Positions 39,284 to 50,960 of a stretch of 64,000 nt of DNA are shown here, in pieces. Numbering within the stretch: position 1 is the stretch's first letter; every line of letters begins with the position of its first letter. Both the position numbers and the translations under genes were made by a program. The stretch spans positions 16,850,941 to 16,914,940 of the forward strand of contig NC_084607.1 of NCBI RefSeq assembly GCF_033807715.1, in the 5' to 3' direction. This DNA is from Cololabis saira (taxonomy: Eukaryota > Chordata > Actinopteri > Beloniformes > Belonidae). Under the pieces are notes generated by a model. That model worked only from the letters and a program-made list of their open reading frames with translations, did not search any database and was not told where the DNA came from.

Positions 39284-39785
39284 CAGGGGTCGGCAACCCA
39301 AAATGTTGAAAGAGCCATATTGGACCAAAAATGTAAAAAACAAATATGTCTGGAGCCGCAAAAAATGAAAAGTATTTTATAAGCCTTAGAATGAAGGCAA
39401 CACATGCTGCATGTAGCTATATTAGTTATAACTAGGGGAAGATTTTTTTTTTCATTATGCACTTCGAGAAAAAAGTCGAAATGTTGAGAAAAAAGTCGAA
39501 ATGTCAAGAAAAAAGTTGAAATGTCGAGATTAATGTTGAAGTACAATCTCGAGAAAAAAGTCGAAATGTTGAGGAAAAAGTCAAAATTTCGAGAAAAAAG
39601 TCAAAATTTCGAGGAAAAGTCAAAATGTTGAAATGTTGAGATTACAAAGGAAAGGAAACAGGAAGAAAAAGAAGAAGAAAAAAAGGAAAAAAAAAGGTCA
39701 AACATTTTTGAAAAAGCTCCAGGAGCCACTAGGGCGGCGCTAAAGAGCCGCATGCGGCTCTAGAGCCGCGGGTTGCCGATCCCTG
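39284..39785. mobile_element. Non-autonomous hAT-like transposon (502 bp) with perfect 8-bp target duplication
   Basis: Starts CAGGGGTCGGCAACCC and ends (reversed) CAGGGATCGGCAACCC. Subterminal AGAGCC/GGCTCT words occur on both sides. The flanking 8-bp direct repeat GGCTAGAC is exact, as expected for hAT. There is no transposase. The interior is an approx. 18-bp minisatellite. Well-preserved ends and duplication suggest a fairly recent insertion. Confidence 0.92.
39465..39640 (+). repeat. About 18-bp minisatellite inside the hAT-like element
   Basis: Variants of GAGAAAAAAGTCGAAATGTT recur roughly ten times with small changes. It is confined to the transposon interior. Confidence 0.88.
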
Positions 39786-39793
39786 GGCTAGAC
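39786..39793. repeat. Target site duplication GGCTAGAC, right copy
   Basis: Exact match to 39276-39283. Confidence 0.92.
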
Positions 39794-41745
39794 TGTTGTT
39801 TTTTTTCTTCTTATGTATCTCACAAGCATGTAAGTGATTCACTTGGTATGCACATGGCTGAGACCTGAAAGAGTGAAAGGTTGGATTTGAAGATGTTTGA
39901 ATGGCAGCCTCTTAAGAAACATTCAAAGATCCAGTATTCAATGTTTTGAACCTTACTGCAGCGGCTGCAATGGTGTGATGAAGAGCTAAAAGAAAAGGTG
40001 TTCTCCCTCCGACAGCAGGGGCAGCAGTTGTGATGATTTGTTCCAAAACTAAAACTGACTGAATAAGTACTTCATAAAAGTTGTGGGGACACAGACATAT
40101 GGAAAAAGATAAAGTTCTGTTTGGTGTGTAACCTCAGACATGAATGATGTTTGTATTTTGTCCACATGCTGAGATGCTCCTGTTAAGGAAAGACCAAAAA
40201 TAAGTTTGTTGAGGCTTTAGAAGAGAGGGCGTCTGGCTTTGGATACCTTCCTTGCTTTAATTATAAAGCCGAGAGAGTTGTAAATCCGGAGCATCTTTCT
40301 GTCCTTCGTCTCAGTACCACACTCCCTGCACGTCACTACCTCTGTGTTTTATCCAGACTCTTCTGTCTTGTTCTCCTGAGCCTCTTTCTATCAAACAGTT
40401 CTTTCTTCCTGTTTGTTCTTTATCCTGATACTCACCCTAAAACCACATCTCCCTCAGGCTCGAGTCCGCTCTGGGTCACTTTTGATGACGACTTCACACG
40501 TGTGATAAGTGCAAACGCGTGCAGGTCCACCTCAGCTCCGGAGCACGCCTGCTGTAACACAGGCCTACACATATGATGTACACACAGATACATGTGTGAC
40601 ACAGAGCAGCTAACAGTTCTGCCTCCAGTCCAGCTTTCAATACCAAACAGCTCCGGACAGATTCCAAAGGCGCACTTCATTCCTCCTTATGGCTGTTTGC
40701 TTCTTTTTTTTTTCTTGTACTTCTCAGAATATTATTGCCTTGTATCTACCAGTGGGCCTTCTGATGCTTTCCGAGGACTCTGTCTTATTTTTTTATTTAC
40801 CTAAAGATTGACAAAAAAATTCATGGTTGTACCCTCGGGTCTACCTCACATTTGTGTTGTAGTTACACGGTTACGCATGCAAACGCAATGGGTTTGCGGT
40901 TTGCACAGTGGTGCCCACACACCACTGCTTTGTGGTTTGTTGGTTTTTTTTGTATGTGGATGTTTGTTTATCTGTGTTTGCATGTGGAGGAGGGTGCAAC
41001 GGTCGCAGATTGTGCCTGGTCCACTGGACCCCCCTCAGTCAGAATGAAGCTGTCTCAACACGTCAGCATTAGACACGCGTAGCATCCTAATCTACCCTGA
41101 CAGTCAGCCTCAGGAAATGATGGGATGTGAAACCACCCACAGCATCCATGCGACCCGGCGCACGGGGGTGGACGAGTATAAGGAAGGCATGTTAGAAGGG
41201 GATGGACAAACATGAAGGCAGCAATGAGATGCTTTTTCACAATGGCAGCGGCCCCAACCCAGCCTGACGCGCCACACAGATGGACTACGCTACACACTAT
41301 GAACACGCACACACACACACACACACGGTGCCACTGGGCGCAGGCCAGCACTGCTGTGATATTTTATCTGGCTGAATGGCGGTGCCGTGAATCTCAGCGT
41401 GCCTGGCTCTGGACCTTTAAGATTTGTGCTTTTGCTTTCCACTCCACGTGCCTCAGCTGCTCGGATAAAATACAAATGCAAACGGTAAAAAAAACAAAAA
41501 CAAAAACTGATGTAAAAACGTCATTGCTTGCAATATAATATGTCTATCCCAAAATAATATTCCATTGATAATTGCCAAGATGACTATTCACATATTTTCT
41601 TGTTTAAACTGCTTGACATTGGAAATCAGTGTGCTTTTATTAATTGATGTTTTATGAATAACTGATTCAATTTGCTTAGAAACTATTATTGTAAAATTAT
41701 TGGTTGAGAAAAACATGTTCTGCCTTCATGTTGAGTGTCTACCTC
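39794..41745. other. Intronic stretch, no gene seen
   Basis: A short CA run lies at 41308-41326. Small frames near 40808-41538 show no known domain. Confidence 0.6.
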
Positions 41746-41943
41746 CTCCCAGCAGGCCTGTCACAGTTTGGTTATTTAGTTCCTGTTTTATTTTGAAACC
41801 TGTGTCTTTGTTTCAGTTACGTCTTGACTTCCCTTGTTCCCAGCTGCCCTGATCATCTGCACCTGTGTCTCGTCAACCCTTCTGTGTATATCTTGTCTTG
41901 TCTTGTCTTGTCTTTCCCTTGATCCCGGCTGGTCCGTTCTGTC
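41746..41943 (+). mobile_element. Interspersed repeat, plus-oriented partial copy (left arm of an inverted pair)
   Basis: Shares GGTTATTTAGTTCCTG, GAAACCTGTGTCTTTG, GTTTCAGTTACGTCTT and CTCGTCAACCCTTCT with the reverse complement of 43370-43525, which explains the near-identical open frames on opposite strands at 41834 and 43461. It includes a TTGTC pentamer array at 41892-41918. Family not named. Confidence 0.8.
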
Positions 41944-41980
41944 ACAGTGTGGTAGAGTTGGACCCAGATGCAGGAGACCT
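41942..41980 (-). mobile_element. Continuation of the minus-oriented repeat copy, separated by a transposon
   Basis: TGTCACAGTGTGG...CCCAGATGCAGGAGAC reads, on the minus strand, as the continuation of the copy at 43255-43541 once the Harbinger-like element between them is removed. Confidence 0.65.
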
Positions 41981-42196
41981 GGGGCCTGTACTACGAAGCG
42001 GGATTTGGGGTTAGCGAGGTAACTTCAGGTTTAACCCTGGGTTTTCAGGACTACGACGGTGGTTCACTTCTCACCGGGGTACATCGCCATGGTAACTTAT
42101 GCTGAACCGCTAACCTGCTCCGGAGCAGGTTATGTTCGAGATACAGATCGCCGGGTATAAAAGCACCGCCCACTGACCAATCAGCTCTCTTGGAAA

Positions 42197-42373
42197 ATGA
42201 CATGCCCTTTCGAAGAGAATCCAGTGGAGCTTGGTGCGCGGATCGTGAGAGGATCCCTCCGAAGAGAACGCGTATTCAGGGACCACCAAAACCCCTTTGC
42301 TTTCCCTGATGAGTACCTGTATGAACGATCCAGAAAAAAAGAAAAAAGAGGTGGAGGAGAAAATAAAAAATAA
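42197..42373 (+). pseudogene. Harbinger-type transposase, N-terminal remnant
   Basis: An ATG opens 58 codons. Residues of about 6-45 contain ENPVELGARIVRGSLRRERV followed by a RDxxxPFAFPDEYLYER-type block, which closely resembles the start of fish Harbinger transposases (the HARBI1-like nuclease family), where this block precedes the DDE catalytic domain. After the Tyr-Glu-Arg the sequence collapses into Lys/Glu/Arg-rich low complexity and stops; the catalytic domain and its acidic residues are absent. A deletion joined the 5' coding end to AT-rich DNA. It cannot encode an active transposase but identifies the surrounding element. Too short to appear in an ordinary ORF scan. Confidence 0.78.
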
Positions 42374-42678
42374 ATCAATCAATGAATAAATAAAACAAAT
42401 CATCACCCACAATCCGATGTACAGTCAATCCAAAACTAATACCAATTAAATAAATAAATCAAGAAGAAATCAAAAAGAAGATGCATTTGTAAGGGGATAG
42501 CAAAAAAGGGATTTTCAATTTCGTCCCTCGAACATTCTGAGAAGTCACTTTAAAATACTAAATACCCCCCTCCTGAAAAAATAAAAAATTAAATAAAATA
42601 AATAAAAAAACCCAATTCTTTGGTACAGCATCAGCACAAGTTATCGGTCAACAACAATAGTTATAGAACCAATATATA

Positions 42679-42855
42679 CAGGACTGTCTCAGAAAATTTG
42701 AATATTGTGATTTTCTGTAATGCAAACACAAAAACAAAAAAATGTCATACATTCTGGATTCATTACAAATCAACTGAAATATTGCAAGACTTTTATTATT
42801 TTAATATTGCTGATCATGGTTTACAGTTTAAGATTAAGATTCCCAGAATATTCAA
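42679..42855 (+). mobile_element. mariner/Tc1-like non-autonomous fragment nested in the Harbinger-like element
   Basis: CAGGACTGTCTCAGAAAATT, then ATTGTGATTTTCTGTAATGC, GTCATACATTCTGGATTC and TAATATTGCTGATCATGG are words of a very widespread vertebrate element. It is preceded by TA (the usual target), and TTTGAATATT near the start is mirrored by AATATTCAAA at the end. Internally deleted. Confidence 0.65.
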
Positions 42856-43254
42856 ATATATGTTTATATCCCTATGAATTTACGCATTTATACAGTCAGC
42901 GATCTTTTGCCAGCTATCTTTCCTGCATTTTGCAGCTGCAACTGTGTTGCTTTTTGCCTGTATTATATGCCTATACTCATCATATTTCCGTAAAATTATT
43001 GTTTGCTCTTCGCTACTGAAATAAGCGGCTCTGACAGCGGACTTCTTCATGCTTGCGATTGGTCATGCGCTGAAAACACCGCCCCTTTTATGTGCACGCG
43101 CTCATATCCAGATTGGAGAAACCTGGGTTGATATACCGAGTTGATAACCACCGTCGTGTGACCGCTTAGCGTGATTGCAATTGTCCGGGTTAGTGAATCT
43201 GGATAAGGAAAAGATATCCTGGGTATGTTGAACTTGCTTCGTAGTACAGGCCCC

Positions 43255-43541
43255 AGGAGGCAGGAGGTTCAAAAAAGGTGTGCCAAAAAACAAACTAAAA
43301 GCTCTGCAGAGCAGGGTTAACAAAAAACATAAGAACTTACCAAAAACCTGACGAGGATCAAACAATACGGACCAATACGGGAGCAAGGGAAAGACAAGAA
43401 AAGATATACAAAGAAGGGTTGACGAGACACAGGGGCACACGATCAGGGCAGATGGTAACAAGGGAAGTTAAGACGTAACTGAAACAAAGACACAGGTTTC
43501 AAAATAAAACAGGAACTAAATAACAAAAATATGACAAGGCC
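43255..43541 (-). mobile_element. Interspersed repeat, minus-oriented copy (right arm of the inverted pair)
   Basis: The reverse complement runs in parallel with 41771-41943 over about 160 bp and then continues (GTTTGATCCTCGTCAGG, AACCTCCTGCCTCCT) into the piece at 41942-41980 across the Harbinger-like insertion. The minus-strand frame at 43102-43461 is a reading of this repeat. Confidence 0.8.
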
Positions 43542-45404
43542 TTCCCAGATGGGGCGGAGAGAGGGTATGTGTCAGCCAGGGTCGTAACTTCAGTTCGGTG
43601 TGTTTTCACACAGGGAGATTCACTGTTCACTTTTATGGGCATTTTTCTATTTTTCTATTTTTCTATTACACATTTCCCAGGGCTGGCATCAGGTATGTCA
43701 GACTCTGTCATACTCTGTGACTTTATGTGATGGTTTGCAGGTGCCACATTATGTAGATCTGATAAAACCACACTGGACTCTTTTTGTATCTTGTTTTTTT
43801 TTTGTTAAAAAAAAGTCAGCGAATTACCATTTCTGATGTTTCAGAAACTGCAGAATGCTGTACTGTGTCTCTATGATGTTTTTGGATGAAGAATATCTGT
43901 AGGAATGCTCTTTTATAGCGGTATATTCATTCAAAACATGATGGGTTGATGCCTGCCATCAATAAACATGTGAAGATGTTCAGAGTGGCTCACTTATTAC
44001 AGTTCAGTGTGACATGCATCTCATGGCTCCTTTCATACTTTAGCTGTAATGTAAGTTGACCTTGCCGGTGCCAGGATGAGCCCTTGCCTTCAACTCTGAA
44101 TGGCCTTATCTTCAGGGTACAAAGCAGCATTCTGCCTTTACAATGACTCTCTTTATCTGACTCAAAAAGCACACGCACGTCTATTATTTATTAGCACAAA
44201 GACACATGCTCTTTCAAGGTGAATTCTAAAACATTGCAGAAGTTGTTGTTTTTTTCCTCAGCATTTTCAACAAAAAATAGCAGCTTCACAGAGCTTATTT
44301 GATATGCTATAGCCGCACTCTCACAACCAAAGTGTACCCTTCTGTTGGAATCTTTTATGTCACGCTTGTTTTTACTTGATTTCATAGCTTACCATTTCTA
44401 AATAAAGGTGAAAAAAATCTCTTCCCTTTCATCATTGCCTCCAGGCGTTCCAGACTCAAAAATCTGGCTGCATGCACAGACATTCATGTTGACTTCTTCT
44501 TGTTTGTTTGGTTGTTTTTTTTAAAGCACACTAAATGTGAATATCTTGCAAAAACAACAAGGCAAGAAAAGTCTATTATGTGGTAATGTATAGCCTGGAG
44601 CCACTCTACTGATAATGAAAAAGAGATTGATTTTTGACGTCTTGTAGCGTTTGTGCAGTAATGGACTAAACAGGAAGATGATTCTGTATTCAGTGTCAGT
44701 CAACCTGGCTAACGTCACTTTTATTTTTATTGTATTTTTATATAATTTGCTGTATGGCTAAATGGCACACCAGCCTATTGAGTGTAAATCAATCTTCAGT
44801 TTCAGCAGATAGTCATGGATGTATGCTAAAGTAGTCTGAACTCTCCCAACGTAGTATTACTCATTCCTTGCTGAGTATTAGTCACTTCTGTTGTCCAATC
44901 GAGAGAGTGGGAGAGTGAATGACAGAAGACTTCAAGTAAATCACATCGTGTAAGACATTTAAATATTTCAGAAAATATGCAAAGATCCCAGTAAAATGAA
45001 TTTGATGTTCAGGTGTTTTGGTTTAGCGCAGAAGCTCAAGAACATAAGTCTAGGGCTTTGTTTCTCACTGTGGCTGAGATTGTGTCGCATTTGATGGCTC
45101 AGTTTCCCATCTCTGACAGTGGAAAAGAAAAAAATGAAAGTAGCTCAGATAAGGTTTCCCATAACAGCAATTTTTTAAAACATTTTTGGTGTGGGGGGGT
45201 TCTTTATCACAATCTAAAGGTTGAAAGTGACATGAATGTGGGTTCCAGCTATAAAAGGACATCAAATTCAGCATTACACTTCAACCACTGGCAAAAACCT
45301 TAAAGTATAAAGTGAGAGCAGTAATGAACATTTTATAAACCAACCCGGAAAACTGGGATGAATCTTCTTCCTGGCAGTTCAGTTTTTTTAACTCCTCTTG
45401 AACA
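43542..45404. other. Intronic stretch, no gene seen
   Basis: AT-rich, no recognised repeat or coding segment. Confidence 0.6.
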
Positions 45405-47310
45405 ATCGGCGGAGGTGGTGGGGTAATATCAGTATTTAAATCAAGCTTCGGGTGTCAATGGGCACCATCTGACTCATTCTCCGGCTTTAAGCTACAAACA
45501 TTTCTAATCACTTTAAGTTCTCCTCTTTACCGTCGGCTAAAATTTAAAAAAGGACATCATACAGGACCTTGCAGACTTCACGACAGGAGAAACAAAGAAT
45601 TATGATTGGTTCCTGATTATTGGCGATTTTAATATTCACATCTGTTTCAAATTTAGACCCTTGATTGAAGAGTTTCATAATCGTGCTCAATCTGTGGCTG
45701 GAAAGACTCATGACAAAGGACACACATTGGAGTTGTCCTTTGGTTTAAATGTACATGCCAGTGACATCTGTGGCACATGTATTTCAGACGATTTAGCTGT
45801 TTTATTCATTTTATTAAGATATAACTGCGTGCCCAGGCACTCTGTAGACACACGCTTAACTCTGTAACAGCTTTAGGTTTCTCTGCAGCTTTTAGGGACT
45901 TTTATTTTAATATCAGGTCTGATGAGTTCAATCTTTTTAATTCTGCTTATATTTTATAAATTGGGCTGAATGATCACATTTGTGCTCTCAGATGCACTTG
46001 TAGAAGCACTGAAAATGTTTAAAAGCAGCTTAAAGGATAACCAAAGAGCAGTGAAATCTTCGAAACCCTTGTTTTTATTTAACCTTGTGTCGGACATTAT
46101 TAACTATCGTCAATCTTTTTAAAATTCTCATTTCTCTTATGTGTGATTCAGATGTTCTATCAGCTGCTCTTTGTAACAAATCATTTTTCAAAGAAAAAGA
46201 TTTCTATGATTAGATTTTCTGCCTATTTCTGTTTAGTTCCCAATTCTTTTCCTGCACCTGCAGTAGTTTTTGAGAACTGTGAGCAGGTGTCTTTTCCCAC
46301 ATCTGAAATGTTCTCGCACATGCATGCTACCATCCCACCTCGTATTTTTAAGGAGGCTTTTAATACCACTGGGCTATGTGTTGTGGGTCTGATCAATTCT
46401 TCTATGAGATTGTTGTGTGTTGTGGTGTTCCTTTTTCTAAACTGCCTTTCTTGTCTACACTTCTAGAAAATGTTAGTTTTAATCAGTTACACCTGGACTC
46501 AAAAGGCCTTTCTAAGAAAGTTTCTTTTAAGCTTTTAAGTTTTGCCACAGAACAGAAACAGTCTTTTTAAGTTTTTTGAGTTTTGAATTGCCTAATTTTA
46601 ACTGTAACTTTCAGGTAGCTCTGCTTCAGAGCTGGCTTGATCAGCCAGTTGGATCTTTACTGCCACCCAGCTGCATTAATATTGAGAAACACGTCAGTGC
46701 AGTGTTCGGTGATCAGCATTTTTCACTTAAGACTCCTCATTAAGGTGAAGGCCGACCTCCCTTTACAGGATTTCAAGAGAGTTATTTAGGCTTTTATTAC
46801 ATCTCATTTAGATTATATTAGTAATTCTTTGTACAATGGTCTTGATCTTCGACACCTACAGGCTGAACAAAAACGGAGCAGCTCGCATTCTGACAGGAAC
46901 AAAAAGACGGGATCACATCACTCCTGTATTGGCCTGTTTCCTCGGCCTTCTGTCCACTTCAGGATCTATTTGAAGAAGTTATTGTTTGTTTTTAAGTGGC
47001 TCAAAGGCACAGCACCTTATCTGTGTGAACTCCTGAAGCCTCACTCTCCGACTCCAGCGCTGAAGTCTACAAATCAGTTACTCCTGGAGGTTTCCAGATC
47101 CACATGGAAAAAACAGAGGTGACAGAGCAGATTAGGTGGTACCCCCCCGACTGTGGAACAGTTAACTGTTCAACATCAGAGCCGCTAACAGCCTCAATCA
47201 TTTCAAAACTCTTCTGAAAACCTACTAATTTCCATAACCTTTCAGTACCGGCTGAGCAAAGATTTATTTTAATATTGCTCAGTTTTATCTGTGCAATTTA
47301 AAAAAAAAAA
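45405..47310 (+). pseudogene. Dead L2-like LINE: endonuclease and reverse transcriptase remnants
   Basis: Read in several frames with many stops and shifts, the segment follows the order of an L2-clade ORF2. An apurinic-like endonuclease part includes FLIIGDFNIHI (45610-45645) and a later THDKGHTLELSF block (45705-45745). A mid-region recalling the linker and first RT motifs has PPRIFKEAFNTTG and LINSS (46330-46410) and SKLPFLSTLLENV (46435-46475). A C-terminal part has ARILTGTKRRDHITPVLA-like words (46880-46940) and LLFVFKWLKGTAPYLCELL (46978-47035). It ends in an A-run near 47298. In active elements this protein nicks DNA and primes reverse transcription; here the frame is broken throughout, so this is a fossil. 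Clade is judged from memory of fish L2 consensus. Confidence 0.8.
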
Positions 47311-49516
47311 GCATTTTGGTCAACTATAAATTAACTGGGACTTTGAGTTGAAAGTGCAGCTGTCAGGAGACGTTCCATTCAGTGTGAGGCCCTGATACCC
47401 AGAAGTACAGTATGTTTCCTTTTTTTATTTCTGAACGGTAGGATAAAAGATTTATTGAAAGACTAAAATCCCTAACTCACAGAAAATAGCTAACTGATGT
47501 CTTTTTGATTTAAACAATGTGCATTTACTCTCTAAAATGAGTTCAAAGATATTTTTCGTGCATCAAATAAAAAAGTAAAACAGGGAGCCAGTTGTAACAC
47601 ATATATATTGGCTGCATCTTAATGCGAGAGCTTCAACCTCTGATTCAGATTCAAATAAATACTTCAAGGATTGCATATACAAAAGGTTTGGTATTGACAA
47701 AGGATACACAATCATATGAATATTGGTCAAAGGATATTCCAGAGTGAAATCAACCCTAGGTCTATTACTATATGCTAATGAGTATTAAGTTTTATTAAGA
47801 GGCAAAACGATGCGAATCTGTGCATTTTAGAGTTAGAATGGATCTTTATTCCAGGTCTGGGAAGGCTGTAGCCCTGAGCTGTCCTCTTCAGTTTGTGTTT
47901 ATTGTCAGTATATCCAACATTTCAGCTGGTATGGACTTAAGATAGCTGTGAAGTGAACAGAAGGACATTTGTATGCAAACAGTCCTTTTTACACAAAGGG
48001 GTACCAAATAAAACTCACAAAGTTAAAATGATTTGCCTGTAGGGAACCCGTCCAAGCTACTTGCCCGCTGGGCTAACGCTAAGTACATTACACTGCAAAA
48101 ACATTTTCCGTTATATCCTCACTGATCGTTTTGCTCTCCAACTACAGTTTACACTCGTTACTGTCTAGTAATAGATTTAACTCTTGAATATTCCTTCCAG
48201 CATGCAGTTTAAGGTTAATGTTCCCCTTGCAGTGCATGCCTGTTAACGTGATTGTTAGCTTTTAATGAAAGGAAAACTGTGACTGACTGTGATGCGTGTC
48301 CTCATGGTTACTAGGGGTCACAGCTTTCTTGTAGATATACAGTTGGTGGGGACAGGAAAAGTAGCTGGGAATCAGTGATCTACAGTATAACTGGATGGGT
48401 TTTTAAACAGCTGAAGCCTTTAGTCGCTGTTGGCAGGAGATGTGTCGGTTTAAAAGCTGACCTCATTTCTCATTTCTGTTTCATTTGAGGTACAAAGTAG
48501 ACATCAGGATTCCCACCTGCCTTCTTCTCTCAGCCAACAGCTTCCCCCTCGACATGATCTGTTTAACTCTCCCCTACCTCCTCCTGTGGTGGTCCTCGCC
48601 TTCATCTCCCCATCCGTGAACTCAGCCATGGTGACGAAACACAATGATGATTTATTTATGTAGGCCCATCTTCCCCTCTTTTGACTCTGTCTATTTCTTA
48701 AACACACAAACACACGGAAACACACACCCAAGAACTGTCAGTCTGTCTCTTCTAGTGTTTGTCTGTCTGTGAAAATGTATGTGACAGTGATGCTAAATGG
48801 GGTGTCCTCTCTCCTGTTGTGATGAGATTAAATGTGCAGGTGCCAGAGTTTACAGTCACATACACACATCCCTCCTTTGCAGTGTCTTGCTGAGATGATG
48901 GCATGTTTCTGCTCATATGATCTGAGTATTTGACACTATCTGCTGCACATTTTCTTTTTTAAGGACCGTCACATTAGCAGCTGATATGATGAGTGGCATG
49001 ACGTTACGTTTTTCTGACATAAGAAAACATTTCAGTTGGAGACAGTTTTATGAGATCCATATACAGTATCTGTTGTATGAAGGCTTATTTTCAGAGCTAT
49101 AGTCTGGAACTACAGTCTCGACAGCCGTTACCTACACAATAAGGACGGCTTGTGAATTCATATTTGTATCTTTACATCCTTCTCTTAAGCAACACGTCTT
49201 AATGTGAAAAACAGAACATGTATTTTACTAGTGGTGTGTAAGTTATTTATTAATTCTTGATACAGCTCTTAAAAATCACTATGTAAAAAGAAACAAACAA
49301 TACGCGCTTGTGAACACCCATCTGCAACAGTTCCTCTGAGAGTCAGGCAAGAATCAATCACGCTAAAATTGTTACGGTCAGTTATTGATAAAAGTAACTG
49401 GGTGCAATTTTATGGAGATCCCTTGTAAAATGAATGATAAATAAATGTGGATAAAAGGAGAAAGCAGATTATTATAAAGGATGCATGTCTTCCGAACCAG
49501 TTAGTTCATTTCATTC
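47311..49516. other. Intronic stretch, no gene seen
   Basis: AT-rich, with only short frames. A GTCTGTCTGT-type run occurs near 48740-48770. Confidence 0.6.
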
Positions 49517-49628
49517 AGCTCTATATTCATAGCGTCAAATGTCATCTCAAGGCACTTCAACAATACAGTTCAACTCATTCCAAAGTTGTTCCAAATAATA
49601 CAAAATCAATAAAATAACAATAATAATT
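49517..49628 (+). mobile_element. Fish interspersed repeat, left half (interrupted)
   Basis: TCTATATTCATAGCG...CTCAAGGCACTTCAACAA is the usual start of a repeat whose continuation (ACCAGATTGCATACAATCCC, GGAAGGAAAAACTCCC) lies at 51919-52420. The two halves are separated by copy B of the tandem-repeat element. Confidence 0.7.
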
Positions 49629-49906
49629 AAAGCTGCAAGCAGCGATGAACGGGCCCTCGCACCCTTGTGCACGTTCAGGCGTGCTGCAGTGGAAGCGCTT
49701 GTATGACTTGCATGTAGATGTCTTCAGGCCTGGGGCCTCATTTAAAATGGACTGCGTAGGAGTCATACTAAAAGTGCACGTACGCTCAAAAGCCGAAAAT
49801 GCCGGAAAATCCGGATCAATAAAACCATGTGCACGCAGATTTGCACGCAACGTTCCTTTATGAATCACAGACCTGCGCAGCTGACTCCGCCTCTAATCCC
49901 GCCCTC

Positions 49907-49960
49907 AGTAGGTATGCTCAGTATGCTCAGTAGGATGAGCCTACTGAGCATGCGCAGTGG
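49907..49960. repeat. Short imperfect palindrome
   Basis: TATGCTCAGTAGGATGAG followed by CCTACTGAGCATGCGC: CTCAGTAGG and CCTACTGAG are exact inverted copies around a 6-base centre, with another GTATGCTCA just upstream. Confidence 0.8.
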
Positions 49961-50354
49961 CTTCCTGCAGCCAGACTTTCACGGAGACAGAGATGTTGTA
50001 GATGATGTGGAGGACAGAAAAACCACATTATTTGGTGGTCACAGTAAAAGTTAGAATAACTAGCCTATATAAATAGTATACAATAAAATAAAGTGAGTGG
50101 GTGGCAGCACGCCGTTGCTGCGCTAAACGCCGTGAGTTCCCCGGCGCAACAGGGGGGGGGGCATGTCCCCCCGTCTTTTCAAAATCATGTTTTTTTTCCC
50201 CCTTACTTTTTACAGTTTAAAAACTAACGGTAGGCTCAGCCTTAAATTGCAAATTATCAAGACACTATGAAAGCGATACGAAAACGGCCCCGCAGCCCCG
50301 CTTCACCCCCCGCACCCCCTCCTCCTCTCCCGTCTCCCCTCAGAGCTGCTCAGG

Positions 50355-50459
50355 GCGGGTTTATGGTTCTGCGTCACACCAACGCGGCGTAGGTGCACGT
50401 CGCCGCGTACCCTACGCCGTAGGCTCTGCGTCGTTTTAACGCGGGACCCTAATTTAGGC
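50355..50459. mobile_element. Palindromic CpG-rich MITE-like element, copy 1
   Basis: TTTATGGTTCTGCGTCAC at the left is mirrored by GTTTTAACGCGGGACCC and CTAATTTAGG at the right, with GTACCCTACGCCGTAGG in the middle. Same family as 56202-56300 and 63174-63282; this copy has diverged ends. Confidence 0.78.
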
Positions 50460-50960
50460 ACCATACACCTGCACGTAAAGGTTTCACGCGCGCGTAAAAC
50501 TCATATATATGAAACAAAATCTGAGTCCCTTTAGGGGCTCCGTGGGGCTCCCTAAACGCAGCCCCTCATTTGTTCTGTCCTAAAGCGGGTGAAGAGGAGG
50601 CTGCAGCTCCAGCAGCACCAGAGTCCTGACAGACTGAGCTTCACACAGAGGAACACGATCAGCGCTATTTTATTTTATTATTTTAAGTCTGATATATGTT
50701 GTGATATGTGATGACATTATTAAGAGTATGACATGAATCTGGCTTCATTTCACCACCTCAATCCCTGCGTCGCCAGTTCCCCGTGTCTTAAGTAAATTCT
50801 TACGGGAGGGTCCGAGTTGCCGTAAAGATAAGCAGATTTTTCGGTTAGTTTTTTCTTTTTAGATCCGAGGATTTGCGTAGAAGGTGGCTTCCGCAACTTT
50901 CAGGCGCTTTTTCTGCGCAAGCAAGCTTTATAGATGAGGCCCCTGGACATTTAGCGGATG

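Larger units (their letters stand above)
41981..43254 (+). mobile_element. PIF/Harbinger-like element, internally deleted (about 1.27 kb)
   Basis: Perfect 19-bp terminal inverted repeats: GGGGCCTGTACTACGAAGC at the left and its reverse complement at the right. Further inside, ACTACGACGGTGGTT is matched by AACCACCGTCGTGTG. A transposase N-terminal fragment lies at 42197-42373. Left CTG and right CAG next to GGGCCT would suit the CWG target preference of Harbinger elements, though they are not identical. The element splits an older repeat and carries a mariner-like insertion. Confidence 0.8.
49733..50942. mobile_element. Harbinger-like non-autonomous element (1210 bp) with CTG target duplication
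   Basis: Ends are GGGCCTCATTTA and (reversed) GGGCCTCATCTA. Flanking CTG at 49730-49732 and 50943-50945. Copy C shows the unoccupied site as AGGCCTGGACATTTAGC at about 53961, so the insertion boundaries follow directly (a 3- to 5-bp duplication, ambiguous because of the GG/CC run). CTG fits the CWG preference of PIF/Harbinger. No transposase recognised. It contains a palindromic element at 50355-50459. Confidence 0.82.

Noticed and set aside
41834..43461. Nearly identical peptides on opposite strands (41834 plus, 43461 minus), suggesting a conserved short gene
   Set aside because: They are readings of two inverted copies of an interspersed repeat.
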